Source: UBA2231 sp964415175 (GTDB taxonomy: Bacteria; Elusimicrobiota; Elusimicrobia; Elusimicrobiales; UBA9959). From it: a stretch of 64,000 nt of DNA. A model generated the notes under the pieces. The model was not told where the DNA came from. It did not search any database and saw nothing but the letters and a program-made list of their open reading frames with translations. Shown here piece after piece: positions 26,335 to 37,778 of the stretch. The position numbers and the translations under genes are program-made. Each line of letters opens with the position of its first letter. The stretch's first letter is position 1. The stretch spans positions 1-64,000 of the forward strand of contig CAYPYG010000009.1 of assembly GCA_964415175.1 (NCBI GenBank). Reading direction: 5' to 3'.

Positions 26335-27210
26335 TCAATGAAGGCCGATGCGGCAGTTGTGCTCCCTGGAATACTTCTCCAGGGCGCCGCGCTCCATTTC
26401 GCGGTAGGCGGCGGTGCGCTTCATCAGCTGGTCGAAGTTCACCTGGTGGGCGTCGAACATCGGTCCGTCGACGCAGGCGAACCTGGGCTTGCCGCCCACT
26501 TCGACGCGGCAGCCGCCGCACATCCCCGTGCCGTCGAGCATGATCGGGTTGAGGCTGGCGAAGGTCGGCGTACCGTGCGGGCGGGAGGTCTCGCCGACGA
26601 ATTTCATCATGATTATGGGGCCTATCGTGAAGATGGCGTCCGGGCCTTTCCCGGCGGCGTAGAGTTCCTTCATCGCGTCGGTGACCAGGCCTTTCTTCCC
26701 GGCCGAGCCGTCGTCGGTGGTGACCATGACCTCGCCGAGCCCGGCCATCTCCTTCTCCAGTATCAGCAGGTCCTTCGAGCGGGCGCCGAGTATGGAGACG
26801 ACCTTGTTCCCGGCATCCTTATAAGCTTTCGCTATGGGATAGAGCTCGGCTATGCCCACCCCGCCGCCCACGCCCAGCACGGTGCCCCATCTCTTCATCT
26901 CGACCGGGGTGCCCAGCGGGCCGGCCACGTCTGCGAAGGAGTCGCCGGCCTTCATCGCGTTCATCTGCGCGGTGCTCTTGCCTATGGCCTGTATAATGAC
27001 GGTCACGGTGCCGTTCTCCGGGCTCCAGTCCACCAGCGTGACGGGTATGCGCTCGCCGCCCTCGCCCGCACGGAGGATGACGAAGTGTCCGGCTTTCGCC
27101 TTGGCGGCGATCAGCGGCGCGTAGATCACGTGCCTGGAGATGGAAGGGGAGAGTTCGGTCTTCCCGATGATCCTGTAAAGTCCTTCGGTGGAATAGATAT
27201 CGCGGTTCAT
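26335..27210 (-). CDS. nfnA: NfnA-type ferredoxin-NAD(P)+ reductase subunit (sulfide dehydrogenase/GltB-like small flavoprotein)
   Basis: A 291-residue FAD/NAD-binding protein. The N-terminal FAD domain has GHFVILRAGEGGERIPVTL, the nucleotide domain GTVLGVGGGVGIAELYPIA and SILGARSKDLLI, and a C-terminal 2Fe-2S cluster motif DGTGMCGGCRVEVGGKPRFACVDG is split around four cysteines. It resembles NfnA/SudB/PyrK-like subunits. Its ATG overlaps the stop of the partner subunit gene (ATGA). Together they would catalyse ferredoxin-dependent NADP reduction, possibly electron-bifurcating with NADH. The annotation as glutamate synthase subunit is common but less likely. Confidence 0.85.
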   Translation of the reverse strand: MNRDIYSTEGLYRIIGKTELSPSISRHVIYAPLIAAKAKAGHFVILRAGEGGERIPVTLVDWSPENGTVTVIIQAIGKSTAQMNAMKAGDSFADVAGPLGTPVEMKRWGTVLGVGGGVGIAELYPIAKAYKDAGNKVVSILGARSKDLLILEKEMAGLGEVMVTTDDGSAGKKGLVTDAMKELYAAGKGPDAIFTIGPIIMMKFVGETSRPHGTPTFASLNPIMLDGTGMCGGCRVEVGGKPRFACVDGPMFDAHQVNFDQLMKRTAAYREMERGALEKYSREHNCRIGLH

Positions 27211-28625
27211 TTCGCGCCCCCGGCGGCGAGTTTTTCGTGTATGGCTTTCGCCGCCGCTTTGCCGTCCTTCATCGCCAGCAGCACCGTCGCGCCGCCGCGC
27301 ACCACGTCGCCGCCGGCGTAAACGCCGTCGAGCGAGGTGGCGGCGGTGGCCTCGTCTATGACTATGCCGCCCCATTTGTTCGCGGCCAGGCCGGGCGTGG
27401 TCTGCTGTATGACGGGATTGGGGCTCTGTCCTATGGCGACCACTACGCTGTCGGCTTCCAGCCAGAATTCCGAGCCTTTCCGCGGGACCGGCCGCCTGCG
27501 GCCGCTGGCGTCGGGTTCGCCCAGTTCCATTCGGATGCACTTCATGCGCTTCAGGCGGCCCTTGTCGTCTCCCTCCAGCTCGACGGGGGCGGTCAGGAAC
27601 TCGAACTTCACGCCCTCCTCCATCGCGTTCTCCACTTCCTCGCCGCGGGCGGGCATCTCGGCGCGCGTGCGGCGGTAGAGCAGCGTCACGCTCTCAGGCC
27701 CCAGGCGCATGGCGCAGCGGGCCGAGTCCATCGCGGTATTGCCGCCGCCTATCACCACGACCTTCTTCCCGATATAGAAGGGGGTGTCGGTCTCGGGGAA
27801 CTTATAGGCCTGCATCAGGTTGATGCGGGTAAGGAACTCGTTGGAGCTGTAGACGCCCACCAGGTCCTCCCCGGGCGCGTTCATGGGCGTGGGCAGGCCG
27901 GCGCCGGAGCCGATATAGACGATATCGAAATCCTTTTTCAGTTCCTCTACGGTGACGGACTTGCCGACCAGGACGTTCTTGAGGAATTTGACGCCCATCT
28001 TCCGCAGCATGTCCACTTCGAAGCGGACCACCTCGCGCGGCAGCCGGAAGGTCGGGATGCCGTAGCTGAGCACCCCGCCGAATTCGTGCAGGGCCTCGAA
28101 GACCGTGACGGCGTGGCCCAGTTTGCGCAGTTCCGCGGCCACGGCCAGGGAGGTGGGGCCGGAACCCACGCAGGCGACCTTCTTTCCGGTGTCGGGAGCG
28201 CAGGCCGGGGGGGTGATAAGGCCGTTCTTGCGGGCATGGTCCGCGGTAAAACGCTCCAGCCGGCCTATTGAGACCGGGCCGAACTTGTCCTTCAGGACGC
28301 AGGCCTTCTCGCAATAGTTCTCCTGCGGGCAGACGCGGCCGCAGATGGCCGGGAAAAGGGAGGTCTCGAAGATCTTGGAGGCCGCGGCGCCCAGGTCCTG
28401 CTTGTACACCAGGTCCACGAACTCGGGTATTTTCACATTGACCGGGCAGGCCAGTTCGCAGGGTTTATTGCGGCAGTTGAGACAGCGGGCGGCCTCGGTG
28501 ACGGCTTCGTCCAGGCCGAAACCGAGGGCGACCTCGTCGAAATTAGAACGGCGTGCCACCGGGTCCTGGTGGCGGCCCAGGTTCTGTTTTATCGATGGTG
28601 TAGGTTTTTTGGGCTTGCTTTCCAC
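27207..28625 (-). CDS. nfnB: NfnB/GltD-like NADPH-binding iron-sulfur flavoprotein (NADPH-dependent glutamate synthase small-subunit type)
   Basis: A 472-residue protein with GTG start after GGAGGCGAGAC. The N-terminal 4Fe-4S region has CLNCRNKPCELACPVNVKIPEF and ICGRVCPQENYCEKACV. Two Rossmann domains follow: VACVGSGPTSLAVAAELR for FAD and VVVIGGGNTAMDSARCA for NADPH, and the C-terminal GGDVVRGGATVLLAMKDGK. Length fits NfnB (about 465). Coupled by overlap to nfnA. The promoter TATAAT (28668-28663) overlaps the -10 of the divergent membrane-protein gene. Confidence 0.87.
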   Translation of the reverse strand: MESKPKKPTPSIKQNLGRHQDPVARRSNFDEVALGFGLDEAVTEAARCLNCRNKPCELACPVNVKIPEFVDLVYKQDLGAAASKIFETSLFPAICGRVCPQENYCEKACVLKDKFGPVSIGRLERFTADHARKNGLITPPACAPDTGKKVACVGSGPTSLAVAAELRKLGHAVTVFEALHEFGGVLSYGIPTFRLPREVVRFEVDMLRKMGVKFLKNVLVGKSVTVEELKKDFDIVYIGSGAGLPTPMNAPGEDLVGVYSSNEFLTRINLMQAYKFPETDTPFYIGKKVVVIGGGNTAMDSARCAMRLGPESVTLLYRRTRAEMPARGEEVENAMEEGVKFEFLTAPVELEGDDKGRLKRMKCIRMELGEPDASGRRRPVPRKGSEFWLEADSVVVAIGQSPNPVIQQTTPGLAANKWGGIVIDEATAATSLDGVYAGGDVVRGGATVLLAMKDGKAAAKAIHEKLAAGGAK

Positions 28626-28662
28626 GTCTCGCCTCCGTTGCGCGGCGGGTGCCGCAACCGGA

Positions 28663-28670
28663 ATTATACT
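28663..28670. promoter_or_regulatory. Overlapping divergent -10 elements
   Basis: The octamer ATTATACT reads TATAAT on the minus strand (for nfnB) and TATACT on the plus strand (for the membrane-protein gene at 28674). The two promoters therefore cannot easily be occupied at once. Confidence 0.45.
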
Positions 28671-28673
28671 AAA

Positions 28674-29723
28674 ATGACGGTAATGCGCGGGAAAGCCGGT
28701 GAGCTCTGGGACTGGTTCACGAAGGAGTACCTGCGGCCGCTGGGCGCGGATATTTTTCCGGACCGGGCCAGCGACCCGGCCGGGCTTATCGTTATGGGGC
28801 TGGGCCTGGCATTGCTGGCCTGGTGGGGACTGCGGCTGTGGCTCGCCTCCCCTTCCTCTTCCGGAAAGCGGAAGGCCTGGGTACCTACCCTGCGGATAAT
28901 CATGGCCGACCCGGAGATACTGTTCTTCGGGCTCGTATCCACCGCCTTCTCCTGCCTGCCTTTCCTGCTGCTGTATTTCGCGGGAGCGAACGCGAGGACC
29001 AACGCCGTCCTGGCCTGGGCGGCCGCCCTGTCCGGTTCCGGTACCGCGACAGCCCTTCTGCCGCCTCTCACCATGGAGACCATCCTGACCGCCCTCCTGC
29101 TGTTCCCGGGCTTCTTCCTGGCGTTCGCGCTATCGGCCGCGGCGGCCCGCCTTATGCATTTCGCGGTCGTTCATACGGTCTGGCGGCGCCTTTCGGGCGA
29201 TTCGCCCGGATTTTACGGCGCCCTGAGCACCCTCCTCCGCCGGACCCCGGAGATAGCGGCCGCCATGGCCGACATACGAGGCGCGGCCGGCGCGGCTGGG
29301 GCTTTTCTGCCGCAGTATATGATGATAAGGGGGGAGCCGCGGGCGGAAGCGGCGCGTCATTCCGCCATGCGGGCCTCGCTGCTGGGCGGCGCGGGGGGCT
29401 CTTCCGCCGTGCTCTCGGGGATAGATCTCCGTCCCGTCAGGCCGTCCAAAGAACTGAAAACGCCTTTCTTCATCGGAGCCCTCGCGGCCTGGCTGTTCTC
29501 TTTCATAGCGGCCTTCGGCTTCGGTCCGGCGGACAATCTCCCCTGGATCATTTTCGGTCTCTTCGGCACCATTATCGGCTACTGCCTGGCGGCCCTGAAC
29601 CTGATGGCGCTTCTCAATTCGGTATACCTTACCGCGGTCTTTCTGGCGCGGGACGGGACCGCGTCCGCCTCGCCCCTGCTGTCGGCCTATGATCCCCTGC
29701 ACCTGCGCCGGCCTTTTCCCTGA
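28674..29723 (+). CDS. Multi-pass membrane protein of unknown function
   Basis: A 349-residue protein with about six transmembrane segments (PAGLIVMGLGLALLAWWGL, ILFFGLVSTAFSCLPFLLL, LTALLLFPGFFLAFALSAAA, FFIGALAAWLFSFIAAFGF, WIIFGLFGTIIGYCLAAL). Between TM4 and TM5 is a soluble loop of about 80 residues. I do not recognise a family; the overall shape is reminiscent of YIP1-like proteins but without clear motifs. It lies divergent from nfnB and upstream of PFOR with 78 bases between, so an association with ferredoxin metabolism is only positional. ATG 28674 or 28683 may be the start. Confidence 0.55.
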   Translation: MTVMRGKAGELWDWFTKEYLRPLGADIFPDRASDPAGLIVMGLGLALLAWWGLRLWLASPSSSGKRKAWVPTLRIIMADPEILFFGLVSTAFSCLPFLLLYFAGANARTNAVLAWAAALSGSGTATALLPPLTMETILTALLLFPGFFLAFALSAAAARLMHFAVVHTVWRRLSGDSPGFYGALSTLLRRTPEIAAAMADIRGAAGAAGAFLPQYMMIRGEPRAEAARHSAMRASLLGGAGGSSAVLSGIDLRPVRPSKELKTPFFIGALAAWLFSFIAAFGFGPADNLPWIIFGLFGTIIGYCLAALNLMALLNSVYLTAVFLARDGTASASPLLSAYDPLHLRRPFP

Positions 29724-29744
29724 CCCCCGCCGGGGCAAAAATGC

Positions 29745-29750
29745 TATACT
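29745..29750 (+). promoter_or_regulatory. -10 element TATACT upstream of PFOR
   Basis: TATACT with CTGACC about 19 bases upstream as a weak -35; the leader contains AAGGAG at 29787-29792, an ideal ribosome binding site for ATG 29802. Confidence 0.45.
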
Positions 29751-29801
29751 AAAGCCGTCGGTTTCCCGCTTTCCGCAGAACCTATCAAGGAGATACCAAT
29801 A

Positions 29802-33398
<3,597 letters not shown>

Positions 33399-33417
33399 AC
33401 CCTTCCGGCCCTGACGG

Positions 33418-33451
33418 AAGACCCGGACCCCGCGGTCCGGGTCTTCTTTTT
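33418..33451 (+). terminator. Terminator after PFOR
   Basis: Perfect 12-bp stem AAGACCCGGACC / GGTCCGGGTCTT, CCGC loop, then CTTTTTG. Confidence 0.92.
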
Positions 33452-33465
33452 GCCGGGCCGGCTCA

Positions 33466-33479
33466 TTGACGCAGGTCAA
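33466..33479. promoter_or_regulatory. Palindromic operator-like site TTGAC-GCAG-GTCAA
   Basis: Exact FNR/FixK-type inverted repeat, centred 28.5 bases before TATAAA at 33501-33506, i.e. near -41 of a candidate promoter for the secreted paralogue pair. A second -10 (TATAAT 33572-33577) lies closer to the gene. Confidence 0.55.
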
Positions 33480-33611
33480 CCCTCCCTAGGACCTTTGGCC
33501 TATAAATGACCTGGGCCATCAGCCCGCGGCCTCTGGGTCCTGGGACACTTATGGTTTTCCCGGATGAGGACTATAATTTATACGCAGGAAGACAGAAGGA
33601 CGAGGAAAAAA

Positions 33612-34457
33612 ATGACCATGAAAAAAATCGCTTCGACGCTGATGACCGCCGCCGCCTTCTTTTCATTTTCCGCCGCCGCTCATTCGCTTGAGCAGGCCGA
33701 CTCCAGGGATTTTACCGACTACGAGACCAAGGCCGCGCAGCGGAACCCGGACTACTACACCATCAACCCCGCCTCCATCCGCCTGGTCCGCATAAGCGAA
33801 GGCGAGGACCCCAAGCTCCTGGAGGCGCAGCGGAAGGCCGCGCAGAACAATACCGGAGAGGGCCTGGTCCTTATAGAGAAGATAATTAATATCGCGGAGA
33901 AGATCTGGGCCATAATCGAGAAGAACGCTCCCGTGGTCAACATCAACACCCAGTACGCCACGGCCGTTCCGGACGGCATCACCGCCTGGACGCAGCTGCA
34001 GAGCTGGAGCCGCCCCCGCACCTACACCTACGGCTTTTACGCGGAGAACCTCTACGGCGTCACCGTCCTGGACGTGCAGTACAAGGTGGCCTACACCTAC
34101 GGCGGCAACTATAACGGCAAGGGCAAGTACCTTACCGGCGTGACCGTGATCCCCGAGAAGGTCGACCTGGCCTGGGGCTACAAGTTCAGCATGAACGCGC
34201 AGGTGCCCGACAGCACCGTGGTCAATGTCGGCACGCACACCGATCCCAAGGCCGCGATGCAGCTCAAGCTCAACTGGCGCATCTCGACCGCCATCAAATC
34301 CTCGGACGGCACCAGCGTGTATTACATAGAAGGGGACGGGGCTTTCGCGGAAATAGCCAGCCCCTGGAAGGCGTCCGACGCCAGGTTCGACGATATGGAC
34401 CTCGGTCCCTACCGGGCCGCGGCCCCGCTGGCCTCGGATGGAAGGATCTTCGAGTAA
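33612..34457 (+). CDS. Secreted protein of unknown family, paralogue 1
   Basis: About 281 residues from ATG 33612, behind GAGGAAAA; MKK at 33618 is an alternative. Signal peptide MTMKKIASTLMTAAAFFSFSAAAHS. After a variable, charged N-terminal part comes a helix IEKIINIAEKIWAIIEKN, then the conserved block PVVNINTQYATAVP...WTQLQSWSRP and YLTGVTVIPEKVDLAWGYKF, which recurs in the next gene. The second half looks like a beta-sandwich (alternating strands such as VQYKVAYTYGGNYNGKGKY). No catalytic motif or known domain recognised. Tandem duplication with the following gene and the strong ribosome binding sites suggest an abundant envelope or extracellular structural protein. Confidence 0.65.
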   Translation: MTMKKIASTLMTAAAFFSFSAAAHSLEQADSRDFTDYETKAAQRNPDYYTINPASIRLVRISEGEDPKLLEAQRKAAQNNTGEGLVLIEKIINIAEKIWAIIEKNAPVVNINTQYATAVPDGITAWTQLQSWSRPRTYTYGFYAENLYGVTVLDVQYKVAYTYGGNYNGKGKYLTGVTVIPEKVDLAWGYKFSMNAQVPDSTVVNVGTHTDPKAAMQLKLNWRISTAIKSSDGTSVYYIEGDGAFAEIASPWKASDARFDDMDLGPYRAAAPLASDGRIFE

Positions 34458-34483
34458 GGCAGTAAAAAAAGGAAGGAGGAAAG

Positions 34484-35356
34484 ATGAACAACGTGACAAA
34501 GACGGTATTCGCCCTTATAGCGGGCGCGCTGTTCGCCGGGAACGCCTCGGCCAACGGCTTCGACGCGAAGTACTTCGAGGTGGACGAGGGCTCCATCATG
34601 ATCGAGGAGATCGCGATGGACAAGGGCGGGACCATACAGATCCCGCTGAGCACCGGTCCCGCGACCGCCCCGGCCAAGCCCGGCCTGCCGAAGCCCCCTA
34701 CGGGCCCGGTCATCAACCCGCCCGGCCCCGGAACCACCGGCGCTCCGACGAACCCGCTCGGCGAGGCCAGCCAGACGGTGGATCTCCTGGACAAGATAGT
34801 CAACCTCGCCCAGAAGATCTTCAACATAATCGAGAAGAACCAGCCGGTCGTCAACGTGACCACCAACTACGCCAACGCGGTGCCCTACGGCACCAGCCAC
34901 TGGACGCAGCTGCAGGGCTGGAGCAGGCCCGCCACCAAGCGCTACGCCTTCTCCATGAAGAACGGCTACGGTTCCGAGGTGGTCAAGGTCACCTACCAGG
35001 TGCACTATACCCACAACGGCAACTTCCAGGGCAAGGGCAAGTTCCTTACCGGCGTGACCGTCGAGCCCCTCAACATCGAGACCGCCTGGGGCTACAAGGT
35101 CAGCCTGGTCAGCGAGGTCCCGGACTCCACGATAGCCAACGTCGGCACCAGCGAGGACCCGATAGCGTCGATGCAGGTCCAGCTCAAGTGGAACGTGCAC
35201 ACCGTCATCAAGGACATCACCTCCAAGGCGGTGTACTATGTCCAGGGCGACGGCCTCCTGCAGGAGATAGGCACTCCCTTCAATAACGCGAAGGACGCCA
35301 AAGCGGCCGCCGCGACCGAGAAGGCCGCGCTGCAGATAGAGAACGCCCGCTTCTAA
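34484..35356 (+). CDS. Secreted protein of unknown family, paralogue 2
   Basis: A 290-residue homologue of the preceding gene product. Signal peptide MNNVTKTVFALIAGALFAGNASA, then an insertion of a Pro/Gly-rich linker (PGLPKPPTGPVINPPGPG) absent from paralogue 1, then the shared helix DKIVNLAQKIFNIIEKN and block PVVNVTTNYANAVP...WTQLQGWSRP. About two thirds of residues are identical over that 34-residue block. The C-terminus is Ala/Lys-rich. Very good AAGGAGGA ribosome binding site and terminator downstream; the two genes form one unit. Confidence 0.65.
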   Translation: MNNVTKTVFALIAGALFAGNASANGFDAKYFEVDEGSIMIEEIAMDKGGTIQIPLSTGPATAPAKPGLPKPPTGPVINPPGPGTTGAPTNPLGEASQTVDLLDKIVNLAQKIFNIIEKNQPVVNVTTNYANAVPYGTSHWTQLQGWSRPATKRYAFSMKNGYGSEVVKVTYQVHYTHNGNFQGKGKFLTGVTVEPLNIETAWGYKVSLVSEVPDSTIANVGTSEDPIASMQVQLKWNVHTVIKDITSKAVYYVQGDGLLQEIGTPFNNAKDAKAAAATEKAALQIENARF

Positions 35357-35381
35357 AAGCGATAAAAGAAACCTCCTTTCT

Positions 35382-35421
35382 CCCCTGTCCGAAGCCGAAA
35401 GGCGTCGGGCAGGGGTTTTTT
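35382..35421 (+). terminator. Terminator of the secreted paralogue pair
   Basis: Stem CCCCTGTCCGA / TCGGGCAGGGG with one G-T pair, followed by TTTTTTC. Confidence 0.85.
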
Positions 35422-35433
35422 CTTTGCAAGGTA

Positions 35434-35460
35434 ATAAAAAAGCCGGGCGCGCGGCCCGGC
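35434..35460 (-). terminator. Terminator of the DnaJ-like gene
   Basis: On the minus strand GCCGGGC-CGCGC-GCCCGGC followed by T6. Confidence 0.85.
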
Positions 35461-35479
35461 CGAAGAGGAGCGGGAAGGC

Positions 35480-36436
35480 CTAAGCGCTTTCCTTGAGCTT
35501 GCGGAAGAGTTCGAGCTGGGCCGGGGAAAGCTTTTCGGGGAGGGTTATCTCGAGCACGGCGTAGAGATCGCCGCGGCCGCCCTTATGCGGCAGGCCCTTG
35601 CCCGGCAGGCGCATGCGCCTGCCGGCGCGGGAGCCCGGGGGGATCTTTATCTTCAGCGAACCGCCGGGATAGAACACCTGGGCCTCGCCGCCCAGCGCGG
35701 CGTCCCAGGGATATACCTGCACCCTGGTCTCCAGGTCGCGGCCGTTGACGGTGAAGCGCGGATCGGGCTCCACCGAGACCTTCAGGTAGAGATCGCCGGC
35801 GCGGCCCTGCGCCGAGGCGCCCTGGCCTTTGAGCCTTATGACGGCCCCGTCGGTTATGTTCTTGGGAAGATTCACCGATAGATCGCGGGTCTCCGTCCGG
35901 CCTCCCGCCCTGTAGGAAAAAGAAAGGTCCTTGCGTCCGCCGGAGACGAGCTCGTCCAGGGTCAGCCTCAGTTCGGCTTCCATGTCCAGGCCGGAACGGC
36001 GCCCGCGCGGGGGGGCGAACCCGCCCCGCTCCTCCTGAAAATCACCGCCGAAGCCCCCGCCGGAGAAGCCGCCGAGATTGCCGAACACCGACTTGAAGAA
36101 CTCGCTGAAATCGCCGAACTGCTCGAAGCCCTGGCCCCCCTGGTACTGGAAGCCGCCCGGGCCGCCGGAGAAGCCGCCGCCGGGCGGCGGGCGGAATTCC
36201 TGCCCCTCGCGGTAGTTCCGGCCCAGCTGGTCGTAGAGACCGCGCTTCTTGGGGTCGGAGAGGACCTCGTAGGCCTCGTTTATTTCCTTGAACTTGTTCT
36301 CGGCTTCCTTGCTGCCGGGGTTCTTGTCGGGATGGTACTTCATCGCCAGCTTGCGGTAAGCCGACTTTATCTCGTTCTCGCCGGCGCCGCGGGCGACGCC
36401 GAGCAATGAGTAATAGTCCTTATACTTCAGGGACAT
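35480..36436 (-). CDS. cbpA: DnaJ-like co-chaperone (CbpA type)
   Basis: A 318-residue type II J-protein. J domain at 1-70 with the HPD tripeptide (residues 35-37, in KYHPDKNPG), then a Gly/Phe-rich linker (PPPGGGFSGGPGGFQYQGG and following), then two C-terminal substrate-binding domains (DLYLKVSVEPDPRFTVNGRDL, VYPWDAALGGEAQVFYPGG). The cysteine zinc-finger of DnaJ itself is absent, so it is CbpA-like and would stimulate DnaK ATPase. It is the last gene of a three-gene minus-strand unit with overlapping ends. Confidence 0.9.
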   Translation of the reverse strand: MSLKYKDYYSLLGVARGAGENEIKSAYRKLAMKYHPDKNPGSKEAENKFKEINEAYEVLSDPKKRGLYDQLGRNYREGQEFRPPPGGGFSGGPGGFQYQGGQGFEQFGDFSEFFKSVFGNLGGFSGGGFGGDFQEERGGFAPPRGRRSGLDMEAELRLTLDELVSGGRKDLSFSYRAGGRTETRDLSVNLPKNITDGAVIRLKGQGASAQGRAGDLYLKVSVEPDPRFTVNGRDLETRVQVYPWDAALGGEAQVFYPGGSLKIKIPPGSRAGRRMRLPGKGLPHKGGRGDLYAVLEITLPEKLSPAQLELFRKLKESA

Positions 36437-36716
36437 CCGGGCTCTTCTTTTTGCGGGTCAGGAAGAGTATCAGAACGCAGAACAGGCCGAGGGGCAGCAT
36501 AAGCCAGCGTTCCAGCCGGGCTTCGCTGACCGCGGTGAAAGATTCGACGGCCCAGGCGCCGAAGAGGAGAGCGGCGAGGAACCCCCAGAAGAGCAGGACG
36601 AGACCCGAAGGGACCGGTTTTTCCGGGGCGGCGGGTTCGGGCGCGGGGGCGGGGGCGGCCGGCGTCTCCGGCTCGGGGACCGGCTGCTGCCTGTTCTTCC
36701 TGTCTTTTTTCGCCAT
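36420..36716 (-). CDS. Small two-helix membrane protein
   Basis: A 98-residue protein with a basic start (MAKKDRKNRQQ), a Pro/Ala/Glu repeat linker (PEPETPAAPAPAPEPAAPEK) and two transmembrane helices (GLVLLFWGFLAALLFGAWAV and LMLPLGLFCVLILFL). No family recognised. It overlaps the DnaJ-like gene by 17 bases and follows the PAS gene by one base, so all three are likely co-transcribed. Confidence 0.55.
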   Translation of the reverse strand: MAKKDRKNRQQPVPEPETPAAPAPAPEPAAPEKPVPSGLVLLFWGFLAALLFGAWAVESFTAVSEARLERWLMLPLGLFCVLILFLTRKKKSPDVPEV

Positions 36717-36717
36717 A

Positions 36718-37095
36718 TTATTTCTTCCCCGACGCGACGAAGGAGATATCCTGGAAGATGACCGTCACGCCCAGTTCCCTGCCGTCGTGGTTCCTGACCC
36801 GCATGGTGCTGTAGCCGATGACGAGCGGGACATTGGCGTGCATGACCGAGATCTCGGCGCGGCGCACGGACTTGCCGGTCTCCAGCGCCCCCCCGACCAC
36901 GTCCAGCAGGGCCGGGAAACCGGCGTAGGCCTTTTTATAATCGCAACCGAGGCATTTGTGGGCCTCGTCCATGTGCAGGATCTTGCCGGCCATCGGGTTC
37001 ATGTAGACGACCTTGCCCGACAGGTCCACGCTTATCAGGCCGCCGGTCAGGTTGTCGAGTATGCACTGGTAATATTCTTTTATGTCGCTCGCCAT
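36718..37095 (-). CDS. Stand-alone PAS-domain protein
   Basis: A 125-residue protein that is essentially one PAS domain: YYQCILDNLTGGLISVDLSGKVVYMNPMAGKIL at the start, split by the usual helices, and the closing strands RVRNHDGRELGVTVIFQDIS. Two or three cysteines (CLGCDYKKAY) could bind a cofactor. There is no output domain, so it would act through a partner. It is probably transcribed from a TAGAAT box six bases upstream of its ATG. Confidence 0.75.
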   Translation of the reverse strand: MASDIKEYYQCILDNLTGGLISVDLSGKVVYMNPMAGKILHMDEAHKCLGCDYKKAYAGFPALLDVVGGALETGKSVRRAEISVMHANVPLVIGYSTMRVRNHDGRELGVTVIFQDISFVASGKK

Positions 37096-37101
37096 GGGAG
37101 T

Positions 37102-37107
37102 ATTCTA
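37102..37107 (-). promoter_or_regulatory. TAGAAT -10 element, 6 nt before ATG 37095
   Basis: Same TANNNT-N6-ATG geometry as at 153, 23646, 53529 and 54721; no ribosome binding site is present before ATG 37095. Confidence 0.45.
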
Positions 37108-37149
37108 CAAAAAAGGGCGGCACGGATTATCGTTAAATTGGAAATTTTG

Positions 37150-37155
37150 TATAAT
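37150..37155 (+). promoter_or_regulatory. TATAAT -10 element for the tRNA gene
   Basis: TATAAT in an AT-rich patch 17 bases before the first base of the tRNA; the -35 (TTATCG near 37128) is weak. Confidence 0.5.
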
Positions 37156-37205
37156 TATTCCGCAGTAAAATTCCCCGGTAGCTCAATGGTGGAGCATTCG
37201 GCTGT

Positions 37206-37738
37206 AAAAAGCATGAAGCCCCCTAGGGACAAAAGGCGATACGCAGACCGCCGGGAGTACATGATAGAAGCGGTGCGCAGGAGAAGAAAGAAACTGCGCG
37301 CGACGGCTATCGAGTACAAAGGCGGCAAATGCGAGGCCTGCGGGTATCGGAGATGCCCGGAAGCGATGGAATTTCATCATCGCGTTCCTGACGGCAAGGA
37401 CTTCGGGATATCCCAGCGAGGATATACCAGAAGTTGGGCCAGGGTCAGGAAAGAGTTGGACAAATGCGTAATGCTGTGCGCCAACTGTCATAGGGAAGTT
37501 CACGCAGGGTTGCAGCTTCCGCCGGAAACGGCGGTTGAAAAATCAGGTGAATTCAGGGAAATCCGCGAAAAGCGGACAATCCTGAGCCAAGCCCGGAGCG
37601 ACAGGCCCCGGGAAGGTGCAGAGACTATCCCGCGAGGGAGTACTTTCCGCCTAAAGCGGATGGGAAGCGCCTGAGTCCGTAATTCGAAAGGATCGGACAT
37701 GATATAGTCCAAGCCTTGAAGCAATTCGAGGGCACTTG
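37206..37738 (+). mobile_element. Group I intron in the tRNA-Asn anticodon loop
   Basis: Splice sites follow group I rules: the 5' exon ends in U (37205) and the intron ends in G (37738). P1 can form between exon GGCTGT (37200-37205) and GAAGCC (37215-37220), leaving the splice-site U opposite G. Near the 3' end are GGTGCAGAGACTAT, a core signature of tRNA-type group I introns, and GATATAGTCC; GACTAT and ATAGTC can form P7. Between them GTCCG...CGGAC forms a P8-like hairpin. It encodes an HNH protein whose end overlaps the core. Subgroup (IC3-like) is a guess. The intron interrupts the anticodon between positions 35 and 36. Confidence 0.87.
37213..37674 (+). CDS. HNH homing endonuclease encoded in the group I intron
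   Basis: A 153-residue protein whose ATG lies in the P1 loop of the intron. A basic helical start (MKPPRDKRRYADRREYM, EAVRRRRKKLRATA) precedes an HNH nuclease with zinc knuckles: CEACGYRRC, the catalytic EFHHRVPDG (His-His), DKCVMLCANCHREVH (Asn/His with two Cys). The tail from about residue 115 is basic and encoded by the ribozyme core region, so it may be less constrained as protein. Homing endonucleases of this type cut intronless alleles and spread the intron. An in-frame extension upstream into the exon has no start signal. Confidence 0.85.
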   Translation: MKPPRDKRRYADRREYMIEAVRRRRKKLRATAIEYKGGKCEACGYRRCPEAMEFHHRVPDGKDFGISQRGYTRSWARVRKELDKCVMLCANCHREVHAGLQLPPETAVEKSGEFREIREKRTILSQARSDRPREGAETIPRGSTFRLKRMGSA

Positions 37739-37778
37739 TAACCGAAGGGTTGTTGGTTCGAGTCCAACCCGGGGAGCC

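Noticed and set aside
36406..37212. Upstream extension of the HNH frame through the PAS region and tRNA 5' exon
   Set aside because: It crosses the antisense of two real genes and the tRNA exon; the ATG in the intron at 37213 is the sensible start.
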